This document shows, piece after piece, positions 1-7,017 of a DNA stretch of 19,921 nt. The number at the start of each line of letters is the position of its first letter. The stretch's first letter is position 1. Position numbers and translations under genes: made by a program. This DNA is from Lachnospiraceae bacterium. GTDB lineage: Bacteria; Bacillota; Clostridia; Lachnospirales; Lachnospiraceae. The notes under the pieces are model-generated. The model had not been told where the DNA came from, made no database searches, and saw nothing but the letters and a program-made list of their open reading frames with translations. The DNA is taken from assembly GCA_009774345.1 (NCBI GenBank), contig VSNR01000074.1, positions 1-19,921 on the forward strand, in the 5' to 3' direction.

Positions 1-522
1 ATTATTATCATTTAATACAATAATAAAATTTTTCTTGAGACGCGATGCATTGTTTAGCGCCTCATATGCCATTCCGCCCGTGAGGGAGCCGTCCCCGATC
101 ACCGAAATGATTGTGTGCTCTTGATTGCACAGATCTCTGGCCTTGACCAGCCCCAAGCCCGCTGAGATGGAGGTGGAGCTGTGCCCTGTGTCAAAGCAGT
201 CACACTCGCTCTCCTTGCGCTTGGGAAAACCGCTCATCCCGCCATACTTTCTCAGGCTCTCAAACCCGGAGCGTCTGCCTGTCAGCAATTTATGTGTGTA
301 AGACTGATGTCCTACATCCCACACAATCTTATCCTGCGGCAGATTCAGACTCAGATGCAGCGCCATCGTGAGCTCTACCGCACCGAGATTGGACCCCAGA
401 TGCCCGCCTGTGACACTGATTTTATTGATCAAAAATGCCCTGATTTCTTCCGCCAGCTGGTTCCAGTCCTCGGGTGCTACATTTTTTATATCATTTTCCT
501 TTTCTATCGTCTCTAATATCAT
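1..522 (-). CDS. dxs: 1-deoxy-D-xylulose-5-phosphate synthase, N-terminal part (cut by window edge)
   Basis: Dxs condenses pyruvate and glyceraldehyde 3-phosphate to DXP, the first step of the MEP isoprenoid pathway, using thiamine diphosphate in the cytoplasm. The visible 174 codons run without a stop to the window edge, out of about 620 for the family. They carry the conserved TGGHLGSNLG region near residue 38, WDVGHQSYTHK near 68 and the thiamine-diphosphate motif GDG (143-145) to NDN (171-173). I chose the ATG at 522 because family members begin MIL/MDL at this point; an in-frame ATG two codons upstream (528) is an alternative. The gene follows ispA after a short gap, with AGGTGAAGG and AGGG upstream, so it is the last visible gene of the yqhY-nusB-xseAB-ispA operon. 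IspA and Dxs act in the same pathway, which supports the operon reading. Confidence 0.95.
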   Translation of the reverse strand, partial: MILETIEKENDIKNVAPEDWNQLAEEIRAFLINKISVTGGHLGSNLGAVELTMALHLSLNLPQDKIVWDVGHQSYTHKLLTGRRSGFESLRKYGGMSGFPKRKESECDCFDTGHSSTSISAGLGLVKARDLCNQEHTIISVIGDGSLTGGMAYEALNNASRLKKNFIIVLNDNN

Positions 523-557
523 ACTCATACCCTGCCCAGCGCCTTCACCTTTCAAAG

Positions 558-1463
558 CTACCTGTCACGTGTGATCAAGCTGCGTATCAATTCAATCAGA
601 AATGCATTGTGATACCCTTCTTTTTCAAAAGATGCCAGCAGTTCTATCGCATGTGCTGACAGCTCCTTCTGCTCCCGCGACGCCTCCTCAATGCCCTTTA
701 GTGTGACAAATGTTGTCTTCTGGTTCCTCGCATCGCTGCCGACAGGCTTCCCAAGCGTCTCTAGGCTGCTGGTCACATCAAGAATATCATCCTGTATCTG
801 AAATGCAATGCCAATCTCATACGCTGCCTGCTCAATGATCTGAACCTGCGCATCGCTGGCATCCGCAAGCACTGCCCCGGCCATCATTGCCGCCTGTATC
901 AGCGCTGCGGTTTTGTGCTCATGGATAAAAAGCAGATGCTCCTTCGTCACGCTCCCGCCCAAATGCTCTGCCTCGATATCTGCTGTCTGTCCGCCAATCA
1001 TACCGTGTATCCCTGCCTTTTTTGCCAGTATCGAGAGCGCCTTTGCCTTTGCGGCAACGCTGCTGCCCGGCATCTCAAAGGAGGTCAGCGCCGTCTCAAA
1101 GGCATAGTTCAAAAGCCCGTCTCCTGCAAGGATTGCCATCGCGTCCCCGTAGACTACCCATGTAGTCTTTTTGCCCCTGCGGTACTCATCGTTGTCCATT
1201 GCCGGCAGATCATCGTGTACTAAAGAATACGTGTGTATCATCTCGATGGCTGCCATATAGGGTTCAATCACCTTGTCTGCGCCGCCAAACAGCCTGTACG
1301 TCTCTGCCATCAGCATAGGACGCAGCCGCTTTCCGCCCACATTGACGCTGTAGTTCATCGCCTCCATCACGGTCTTTGCCCAGCCGCTCTCCTCTGGAAG
1401 ATACGACTTTACGATCGTCTCCACTTCTTTTGTCCTGTGTTCTAATTCCTTCTCAAAATTCAT
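558..1463 (-). CDS. ispA: Farnesyl diphosphate synthase (short-chain polyprenyl synthetase)
   Basis: A 301-residue class I trans-prenyltransferase that joins DMAPP/GPP with IPP to make farnesyl (possibly geranylgeranyl) diphosphate for undecaprenyl, quinone and other isoprenoid pathways; cytoplasmic. Visible hallmarks are GGKRLRP (43-49), the first Asp-rich motif DDLPAMDND (84-92), GGQTADIE (157-164) and the second Asp-rich motif DDILD (225-229). The two-residue insert in the first motif is typical of the bacterial FPP synthase type. The ATG overlaps the end of xseB by 11 bp and has GGTGAA just upstream, so translation is probably coupled. Length is normal for the family. Product chain length cannot be settled from sequence alone, so FPP synthase is inferred from the family and from context next to dxs. 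Confidence 0.95.
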   Translation of the reverse strand: MNFEKELEHRTKEVETIVKSYLPEESGWAKTVMEAMNYSVNVGGKRLRPMLMAETYRLFGGADKVIEPYMAAIEMIHTYSLVHDDLPAMDNDEYRRGKKTTWVVYGDAMAILAGDGLLNYAFETALTSFEMPGSSVAAKAKALSILAKKAGIHGMIGGQTADIEAEHLGGSVTKEHLLFIHEHKTAALIQAAMMAGAVLADASDAQVQIIEQAAYEIGIAFQIQDDILDVTSSLETLGKPVGSDARNQKTTFVTLKGIEEASREQKELSAHAIELLASFEKEGYHNAFLIELIRSLITRDR

Positions 1464-1659
1464 CTAATTCACCATTTTCATTTAACTTGAGGACTTCTTT
1501 CTCCACCTTGTCAATCCGGTCATTGCAGGACTTGACAAGCTTCATGCCCTCCTTGTATAGTTTAAAGGATTCTTCCAGAGAAATATCCTCCTGCTCCAAC
1601 TTTCCAATCAGATCTTCCAGCCGCTCAAATGTCTGTTCCAGTGTCTGCTCCTTCGCCAT
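1453..1659 (-). CDS. xseB: Exodeoxyribonuclease VII small subunit
   Basis: A 68-residue small subunit of exonuclease VII, which degrades single-stranded DNA in either direction and functions in repair with XseA. The sequence shows the family pattern: a helical hairpin with FERLEDLIGKLEQ near residue 10, then ISLEESFKLYKEGMKL and a C-terminal acidic helix. The gene overlaps xseA by 35 bp upstream and ispA by 11 bp downstream. This compact packing implies a single mRNA and translational coupling. Length is normal. Confidence 0.95.
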   Translation of the reverse strand: MAKEQTLEQTFERLEDLIGKLEQEDISLEESFKLYKEGMKLVKSCNDRIDKVEKEVLKLNENGELDEF

Positions 1660-2863
1660 ATGTTTCCTCTCTTACTTCCTCGACCCTCGCCTGTATGATG
1701 CCATTTTTTACATAAATCTGCATCTTGTCCTCTGGCTTGACCTTCCGCACATCATTGACTACGCTGTGATGCTCATTTTCTATATAGGCATAGCCCTGAC
1801 TGAGTTTCTCCAATGGAGACAATCCCTTTAGCTGCGCTGCATACAGCCCCAACCTGTGCTGCTGCTTCGTCAGCACATGCTTCATCAGCCCTGTCATGCG
1901 CACTTCTAAATCCATACAGTACATACGTTTTTGCCGAATCCGGCTCTCAGGATTTAGATATTTCATTCGCATCTTCTGCGCATCAAGCCTGTTTTTCTGC
2001 CTCTCAAGCTGCACCTGCATGGCATGGCCAAAGGCATTGCGGTACGCCAGAATGCGCTCCATCAGCAGTGCAAAATCATAGACGGCAAGCTCTGCCGCCG
2101 CAGAGGGCGTGGGGGCTCTCAAATCCGCCACAAAATCTATGATTGTCGTGTCTGTCTCATGACCGACTGCCGATATGATGGGAATACTACAGTCAAACAC
2201 TGCCTGTGCGACAGCCTCCTCATTAAAAGCCCACAAATCTTCTATGGATCCGCCGCCTCTGCCGACAATCATCACATCCACCCCAAGCCGTTCCAATGCC
2301 CGGATGCCGTTCACAATGCTCGAAACTGCCTGCTCCCCCTGTACGATTGCCGGATACAGAATGATCTGTATATAGGGATTGCGCCTTGTTGCGATGTTGA
2401 TAATATCGCGCACTGCCGCTCCTGTAGGCGCCGTCACAACGCCTAATGTCCTAATGTATTTCGGTACAGGCTGCTTGTATTCCGGTGCAAACATCCCCAT
2501 CTCCTCGAGCTTGCGCTTCATGCGGTCATACTTTTCATAGAGTACGCCCGCGCCATCTAAGGTGATCTGTCTGGCATAGAGCTGGTACTTGCCATCACGC
2601 TCATACACGTCAATCGTACCGCCAACCACCACCATCTGCCCTTCCTCCAACCGAAAGGAAAGTCCGGTGCGGCTGCCGGCAAACATTACACACGCTATTA
2701 CGCCTTTTTCATCCTTTAATGTAAAATAGATATGCCCCGATGAATGATACTTACAGTTGCTGATCTCGCCCTTTACTAGGACAAACCTCAGCATATAATC
2801 CTGCGTAAACATATTCTTAATGTAGGAATTAATCTGGGCAACCGTGTATACATTCTGTCTCAC
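1625..2863 (-). CDS. xseA: Exodeoxyribonuclease VII large subunit
   Basis: The catalytic large subunit of exonuclease VII. It has an N-terminal OB-fold (roughly residues 1-100, with NCKYHSSGHIYFTLKD), the catalytic core with GVVTAPTGAAVRDI, GRGGGSIEDLWAFNEE and SAVGHETDTTIIDFVADLRAPTPS, and a C-terminal coiled-coil stretch that binds XseB. Start choice is uncertain. An ATG at 2881 gives 418 residues. The GTG at 2863 gives 412 residues, begins RQNVYTV where family members usually begin, and has a GGGGG stretch 7 nt upstream, so I prefer it. The gene follows nusB directly. In Bacillus subtilis folD lies between nusB and xseA; it is absent here. Confidence 0.93.
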   Translation of the reverse strand: MRQNVYTVAQINSYIKNMFTQDYMLRFVLVKGEISNCKYHSSGHIYFTLKDEKGVIACVMFAGSRTGLSFRLEEGQMVVVGGTIDVYERDGKYQLYARQITLDGAGVLYEKYDRMKRKLEEMGMFAPEYKQPVPKYIRTLGVVTAPTGAAVRDIINIATRRNPYIQIILYPAIVQGEQAVSSIVNGIRALERLGVDVMIVGRGGGSIEDLWAFNEEAVAQAVFDCSIPIISAVGHETDTTIIDFVADLRAPTPSAAAELAVYDFALLMERILAYRNAFGHAMQVQLERQKNRLDAQKMRMKYLNPESRIRQKRMYCMDLEVRMTGLMKHVLTKQQHRLGLYAAQLKGLSPLEKLSQGYAYIENEHHSVVNDVRKVKPEDKMQIYVKNGIIQARVEEVREETYGEGADTGTDI

Positions 2864-2891
2864 AAATGTACCCCCGTACATACAAAACGAT

Positions 2892-2914
2892 ACCCGTTTC
2901 CTTAGGAAACCGGT
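2892..2914 (-). promoter_or_regulatory. Small hairpin spanning the nusB stop codon
   Basis: GTTTCC (2896-2901) and GGAAAC (2905-2910) form a 6-bp stem. After one mismatch it is extended by ACC/GGT (2892-2894 with 2912-2914). The three-base loop is exactly the nusB TAA stop. The purine-rich stretch after the stop (AAGGAAACGGG), the only such sequence between nusB and xseA, lies in the hairpin. A role in coupling nusB and xseA translation is inference. Confidence 0.35.
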
Positions 2915-3333
2915 GCAAATTTAGCCAGAACCCCGTTGACAAAACCGGAGGACTCTTCCTGACCAAACCGCTTTGCCAGCTCGACTGCCTCGTTGATCGC
3001 AACGCCCGTCGGGACATCCTCATCAAAAACAATCTCATAGACTGCCAGTCTGAGAATCGTGAGATCGACCTTGCCCATTCTCTGCGTTGTCCATCCTTTC
3101 GCCTGCTTGTTGATCATCGCATCAATCTCGTCAAGTTTCTCAATAATCTTGTTACTCTTCGCTGAGATATATGCAGCATCATCGTCCTTTACCTTGGCTG
3201 TCTGATGCTCCTCTGCCTCCATATCCAGCGTCTCAAAAAAGAACTGCTCCTGCTCGGGCATTTCTTCTCTGCCATGAAATTCAATTCTAAACAAATATTT
3301 AAATATGTGTTCTCTAAGCTCTCTTCTGCTCAT
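2902..3333 (-). CDS. nusB: Transcription antitermination factor NusB
   Basis: A 143-residue all-helical RNA-binding protein that joins NusE (ribosomal protein S10) on boxA RNA and supports antitermination during rRNA transcription. The family pattern is clear: SRRELREHIFKYLFRIEF at the N terminus, then LDEIDAMINKQAKGWTTQRMGKVDLTILRLAVYEI and the C-terminal VAINEAVELAKRFGQEESSGFVNGVLAK. It starts 4 bp after the yqhY stop and precedes xseA, as in the Firmicute gene order. A charged stretch around residues 30-55 is somewhat longer than in many homologues but the length is normal overall. Confidence 0.96.
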   Translation of the reverse strand: MSRRELREHIFKYLFRIEFHGREEMPEQEQFFFETLDMEAEEHQTAKVKDDDAAYISAKSNKIIEKLDEIDAMINKQAKGWTTQRMGKVDLTILRLAVYEIVFDEDVPTGVAINEAVELAKRFGQEESSGFVNGVLAKFAPVS

Positions 3334-3337
3334 TCAT

Positions 3338-3715
3338 TTATTTCTCCGATGCCATTTTAATGCCAACAATCCTGATATTCACATCTGAAACTTTAAAACC
3401 TGTCATTGTCTCAATCGCATTCTTTACTTTTTCCTGTACTTTGTTGCAGGTTGTCGGGATGTTGAAACCGTACTCCATTGTGACTGCAAGCTCCACAGAC
3501 ACATTTCCGTCAAGAATATCAACCTTCACGCCTTTGGTCTGTTTCTTCATGCCGACCTTGCCCATCAGCTCATTGGTGATATTTCCGACCATAGCGCCCA
3601 CGCCGTCCACCTCTGTCGCCGCCAGTCCCGCAATCATGGCAACCACATCATTTGCAATCTTTACTGTGCCAAACTCTTCATTATTTACTGCGTAACCGTT
3701 CTTCTCTGTTTCCAT
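3338..3715 (-). CDS. yqhY: Asp23/Gls24 family protein (YqhY type)
   Basis: A 125-residue DUF322/Asp23 family protein. Family features visible are GTVKIANDVVAMIAGLAATEVDGV near the N terminus, the central DGNVSVELAVTMEYG strand region and the C-terminal VSDVNIRIVGIK. Its position immediately upstream of nusB identifies it as the YqhY orthologue. In Bacillus YqhY is linked to control of acetyl-CoA carboxylase, whose genes accBC adjoin it there. Those genes are not present here, so that role cannot be assumed. A perfect AGGAGG lies 7 nt before the ATG, and a SigA-type promoter lies just upstream, making this the first gene of the yqhY-to-dxs operon. Confidence 0.92.
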   Translation of the reverse strand: METEKNGYAVNNEEFGTVKIANDVVAMIAGLAATEVDGVGAMVGNITNELMGKVGMKKQTKGVKVDILDGNVSVELAVTMEYGFNIPTTCNKVQEKVKNAIETMTGFKVSDVNIRIVGIKMASEK

Positions 3716-3748
3716 GCTCTAAACCTCCTGTGTCTATTTCTATATTTC

Positions 3749-3776
3749 ATTATATCATTATACCAAAACTTTGCAA
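3749..3776 (-). promoter_or_regulatory. SigA-type promoter of the yqhY-nusB-xseAB-ispA-dxs operon
   Basis: On the minus strand TTGCAA (3776-3771), a 16-bp spacer and a perfect TATAAT (3754-3749). A second TATAAT overlaps the spacer eight bases upstream but has no good -35. Predicted transcription starts near 3742, giving a leader of about 27 nt with the AGGAGG before yqhY. Confidence 0.65.
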
Positions 3777-3831
3777 AGGAGAAATTCAGTTATAACTATC
3801 GTTTCCCACAATCTGATATTCCATTCATGCG

Positions 3832-5016
3832 CTACAGGTTCCAGAAGCTGATTGTCCGCTGCTGGTCATTGGAGGTGTAGGCAATGCTCTCTCCCCGCTT
3901 GTCTACAAAGTCAAAAATCTTCTGGGAATCAATCAAAATCTGTACCATCTGCGTATATGTCTCCATGCTGCCGCATTTGATGGTCACGCAGCCCGCCGCA
4001 TCTACGGCTTCACTATCGAGAACCGCAGCGAGCTTTCCCTCGTCATAGACCTCAAAATACAGCCCTTCGCGGACGAAATAATTGTCGTCCACCGCCGTGC
4101 ACTGCGGCAGCTCCACCGCCTTCTCAATCGAGTGCGTCCGCGTAATCTCATCTGTCGTCACCAGAAAATAATCATAATTGATGGCTGGGGCGAAGCCCTC
4201 CGCGGCACTCCCTGTTCCGCCGGAGGCATAAGATGCATCCCCCCAAGTCGGGTCCAGATAATAATAGGCGCCGTTCACCCGCACCAGATTCCATCCGTGG
4301 CGCTCACCGTTTGTAAATCCCGTCACCAGCAGACATTGGATGCCAGCCCGTTGCAGCATATACTGCATCGCTTTCGCATATCCCTGACACACAGAGCGTC
4401 CCTCCAAGAAAACGGAACAAATATTTTGGTTGTTCTCCACTGTTTTGTCATATTCGGTGTTGTTGATAAGCCATTCATATAAATACTTGACAGTGCTGTA
4501 CTCGTCCTCATTCAGCGGCACATCCTGAAAACACGCTTCAAGCTTCTGCTCGATACGCTGAGCTGACTGCTGCACCTGTGCGCTGGTCATGGAGTACGTT
4601 CCACTGAAAGTGATTCCCGTTATCGTGCTGCCAAGGGTATATTCTGTGTATTGATATCCCTCTACATGAAAAAGCTCCGGGTGGTCGTTCATCACGCAGG
4701 CAAACACAACATCCAGCACAGACTTGTCCACAGTCGAAAGCGGCACGCCGCTCTTCATGCCGGACAATGCATCATATATTTCAAGGTAAATCTTCTGTTT
4801 TTCTTCATCCAGACCATGATATGCATAGTAAAGTTCTGACATTGGCTTGTCCTCCTTTGGCGGATCTGGTTCATAGTATTCATCCGACTCGTCAGACTGC
4901 CCGGACTCCTTTGGCTCTTGTAGAAAATACTGCAACTTCTCCTGAAAGGTACAGCCCTGTATCAGCATTGCCACACTGCATATCAGAACTGCCCAGCACA
5001 CTGTCCCTCTTCTCAT
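3832..5016 (-). CDS. Transglutaminase-like domain lipoprotein
   Basis: A 394-residue secreted protein. The N terminus is a lipoprotein signal: RR, a hydrophobic stretch and a lipobox ending in Cys22 (LIQGC), followed by an acidic linker (residues 36-60). The transglutaminase/protease-like core shows the expected triad: Cys210 in GRSVCQGYA, His240 in GERHGWNLV and Asp255 in YYLDPTWGD. The C-terminal 110 residues are of unknown type. Such lipoproteins are common in clostridia and are thought to act as cell-wall proteases or cross-linkers, but the substrate here is unknown. The gene starts 27 bp after the prfC stop, with AGGGG upstream at a long spacing, so it is probably co-transcribed with prfC. 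Nothing in the sequence explains a functional link to prfC. Confidence 0.88.
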   Translation of the reverse strand: MRRGTVCWAVLICSVAMLIQGCTFQEKLQYFLQEPKESGQSDESDEYYEPDPPKEDKPMSELYYAYHGLDEEKQKIYLEIYDALSGMKSGVPLSTVDKSVLDVVFACVMNDHPELFHVEGYQYTEYTLGSTITGITFSGTYSMTSAQVQQSAQRIEQKLEACFQDVPLNEDEYSTVKYLYEWLINNTEYDKTVENNQNICSVFLEGRSVCQGYAKAMQYMLQRAGIQCLLVTGFTNGERHGWNLVRVNGAYYYLDPTWGDASYASGGTGSAAEGFAPAINYDYFLVTTDEITRTHSIEKAVELPQCTAVDDNYFVREGLYFEVYDEGKLAAVLDSEAVDAAGCVTIKCGSMETYTQMVQILIDSQKIFDFVDKRGESIAYTSNDQQRTISFWNL

Positions 5017-5043
5017 GAATTTTATACATTCCCCTACCTGATT

Positions 5044-6639
5044 CTAATTTCTGCCAAACTCTGAGAGCACCAGCCCCTTGTTGCGGTCAACGGTCATGCC
5101 GATACTCCACTGATTGATAAACAAAAGCAGCGGATTTCCCTTCAAATCCTGTATCTTTTTCATATCTGAGGTGCCTGAAAGCTTGTTCAGATCTACCTCC
5201 TCCTTATTTTCAATCCAGCGGATATACTCATATGGAAGCGGTTCGAGTTTGATCTCGACATTATATTCATTTTCCAGGCGGTATTTGAGCACATCGAACT
5301 GCAAGACGCCGACCACGCCGACGATGATCTCCTCCATGCCGGTATTAAATTCCTGAAAGATCTGAATCGCGCCCTCCTGCGCAATCTGGTTGACCCCCTT
5401 GATAAACTGTTTTCTCTTCATGGTGTCTATCTGCCGCACACGCGCAAAATGCTCTGGCGCAAAAGTAGGGATTCCCTCATAGCAGATATCATTTTTCGGT
5501 GCACAGACGGTATCGCCGATAGAAAAAATCCCCGGGTCAAACACGCCGATAATATCTCCCGCATACGCCTCATTCAATATTTTGCGCTCGTCTGCCATAA
5601 TCTGCTGCGGCTGGGAGAGACGCATCACCTTTCCGCCCTGCACATGGCGCACTTCTGCGCTGGCATCAAATTTTCCTGAACAGATGCGCATAAATGCCAC
5701 CCTGTCGCGGTGCGCCTTGTTCATATTTGCCTGTATCTTGAATACAAACGCCGAGAACTCGTTGTCCACCGGGTCGATCGTCTCGCCCTGAGAGATTCTT
5801 GGCAGCGGTGTTGTCGCCATCTTTAAAAAGTTCTGCAAAAAGATCTCCACGCCAAAGTTTGTCAGCGCCGAGCCAAAAAATACAGGCGTCAGCTTCCCCC
5901 TGCGCACCTCCTCAATGTCAAACTCCGCGCTGGCACCGTCGAGCAGCTCGATCTCATCGCGCAGCAGTGTGAGTGCCTCATCGCCGATGGCTTCAAGAAG
6001 CTGCGCCTCATCTTCCATTGGAATGATGGTCGTCTCTCCCTCTTTCGTCCCTTTCTGTGTATCCGAATAGGTGAGTACATGGTTTCCATGCCTGTCATAC
6101 ACCCCTTTAAAGCGTTTGCCTGAACCGATTGGCCAGTTGACCGGGCATGTCGCAATGCCAAGCTCCTTCTCAATCTCATCTAACAGCTCAAAGGTATCGT
6201 TGGCATCCCTGTCCATCTTGTTGATAAACGTAAAAATCGGTATGCCCCTCATGCCGCATACCTTGAAAAGCTTCCGCGTCTGTGCCTCGACACCCTTCGA
6301 CGCATCAATTACCATGACTGCTGAGTCGGCTGCCATGAGTGTTCTGTACGTATCCTCTGAGAAATCCTGATGGCCCGGTGTATCCAGAATATTGATACAA
6401 TAGCCGTCATAATTAAACTGTAACACAGAGGATGTCACGGAGATTCCTCTCTCCTTCTCTATTTCCATCCAGTCAGACACTGCATGCCTTGCCGTCGCCT
6501 TTCCCTTGACACTTCCCGCGAGGTTGATGGCGCCTCCATACAATAAAAACTTCTCTGTCAGGGTCGTCTTGCCCGCATCTGGATGCGATATGATGGCAAA
6601 CGTCCTTCTCTTGTTGATTTCCTCTGCAATCGTACTCAA
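5044..6639 (-). CDS. prfC: Peptide chain release factor 3
   Basis: A 531-residue translational GTPase that releases RF1/RF2 from the ribosome after peptide release; cytoplasmic. The G domain shows the P-loop SHPDAGKT (18-25), the switch region EKERGISVTSSV (61-72), DTPGH (86-90) and NKMD (140-143). Domains II and III follow, including MEEIIVGVVGVLQFDVLKYRLENEY, which is diagnostic of RF3 rather than EF-G. The start is a TTG at 6639: it gives the family N terminus (STIAEEINKRRTFAIISHPD) and has GGAGG 8 nt upstream. There is no nearby in-frame ATG. A palindromic repeat (6683-6725) lies between this start and the preceding small gene. Confidence 0.96.
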   Translation of the reverse strand: MSTIAEEINKRRTFAIISHPDAGKTTLTEKFLLYGGAINLAGSVKGKATARHAVSDWMEIEKERGISVTSSVLQFNYDGYCINILDTPGHQDFSEDTYRTLMAADSAVMVIDASKGVEAQTRKLFKVCGMRGIPIFTFINKMDRDANDTFELLDEIEKELGIATCPVNWPIGSGKRFKGVYDRHGNHVLTYSDTQKGTKEGETTIIPMEDEAQLLEAIGDEALTLLRDEIELLDGASAEFDIEEVRRGKLTPVFFGSALTNFGVEIFLQNFLKMATTPLPRISQGETIDPVDNEFSAFVFKIQANMNKAHRDRVAFMRICSGKFDASAEVRHVQGGKVMRLSQPQQIMADERKILNEAYAGDIIGVFDPGIFSIGDTVCAPKNDICYEGIPTFAPEHFARVRQIDTMKRKQFIKGVNQIAQEGAIQIFQEFNTGMEEIIVGVVGVLQFDVLKYRLENEYNVEIKLEPLPYEYIRWIENKEEVDLNKLSGTSDMKKIQDLKGNPLLLFINQWSIGMTVDRNKGLVLSEFGRN

Positions 6640-6682
6640 TGCTTGTTCCTCCGTCCATCTTTATTATTTCTTTATATCAATT

Positions 6683-6725
6683 CGGGCACCCGTCAGCGAT
6701 GCTGGTCATTGTGCTTCGGGTGCCC
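6683..6725. repeat. Palindromic repeat, copy 1 (GGGCACCCG stem)
   Basis: GGGCACCCG (6684-6692) pairs perfectly with CGGGTGCCC (6717-6725). Inside lies a smaller hairpin, CAGC (6694-6697) / GCTG (6701-6704). The first 15 nt, CGGGCACCCGTCAGC, recur exactly at 17245-17259, again followed by a GCTG arm and closed by GGTGCCC. No T-run follows on either strand, so it is not a typical intrinsic terminator. It sits between the small unknown gene and prfC. Confidence 0.6.
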
Positions 6726-6733
6726 ATGCGGTT

Positions 6734-6925
6734 CTATTCTTTAATTCTGTCAATCTCTGCGAGATTTACACCCGCCGTTGTCAAAATTACTTTTAATTCA
6801 ATATAGCGTTTATACATCAACTCGTATGTTTCAGTATCATTATTTTTTTTCGCTGATATCATCCAGTCTTGCAGTCTTGAAAAATCTACCACGGAATCCC
6901 TGATAATATCCGTCACACTTGGCAT
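6734..6925 (-). CDS. Small conserved-looking protein of unknown function, 63 residues
   Basis: I do not recognise this protein. It starts MPSVTDIIRDSVVDFSRL, is predicted to be largely helical and mixed-charge, and has no signal peptide or membrane segment. A TTG 15 bp upstream would extend it to 68 residues, but that extension would contain the ribosome binding site. The ATG at 6925 has GGAGGTG 5-7 nt upstream, close to ideal, so it is very likely translated from there. A SigA-type promoter (6970-6998) lies about 45 bp upstream and separates it from spoIIIAH. It may be the first gene of a unit with prfC and the transglutaminase lipoprotein, with the palindromic repeat in between. Confidence 0.75.
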   Translation of the reverse strand: MPSVTDIIRDSVVDFSRLQDWMISAKKNNDTETYELMYKRYIELKVILTTAGVNLAEIDRIKE

Positions 6926-6969
6926 CTTGTCACCTCCCAACTATAAAACACCTTCATGTACTGCTATTT

Positions 6970-6998
6970 AGTATAGCATAGTTGCGCGGCAAAGTCTA
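6970..6998 (-). promoter_or_regulatory. SigA-type promoter upstream of the 63-residue gene and prfC
   Basis: On the minus strand TAGACT (6998-6993), a 17-bp spacer and TATACT (6975-6970). The -10 sits in a short dyad GCTAT/ATAGC. Predicted start near 6963 gives a leader of about 38 nt. Confidence 0.5.
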
Positions 6999-7017
6999 TT
7001 AATTTCTATTTCTGCGT

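Noticed and set aside
6683..6725. Intrinsic terminator between the 63-residue gene and prfC
   Set aside because: The stem is strong, but the loop is long and no T-run follows on either strand, so it is listed as a repeat.
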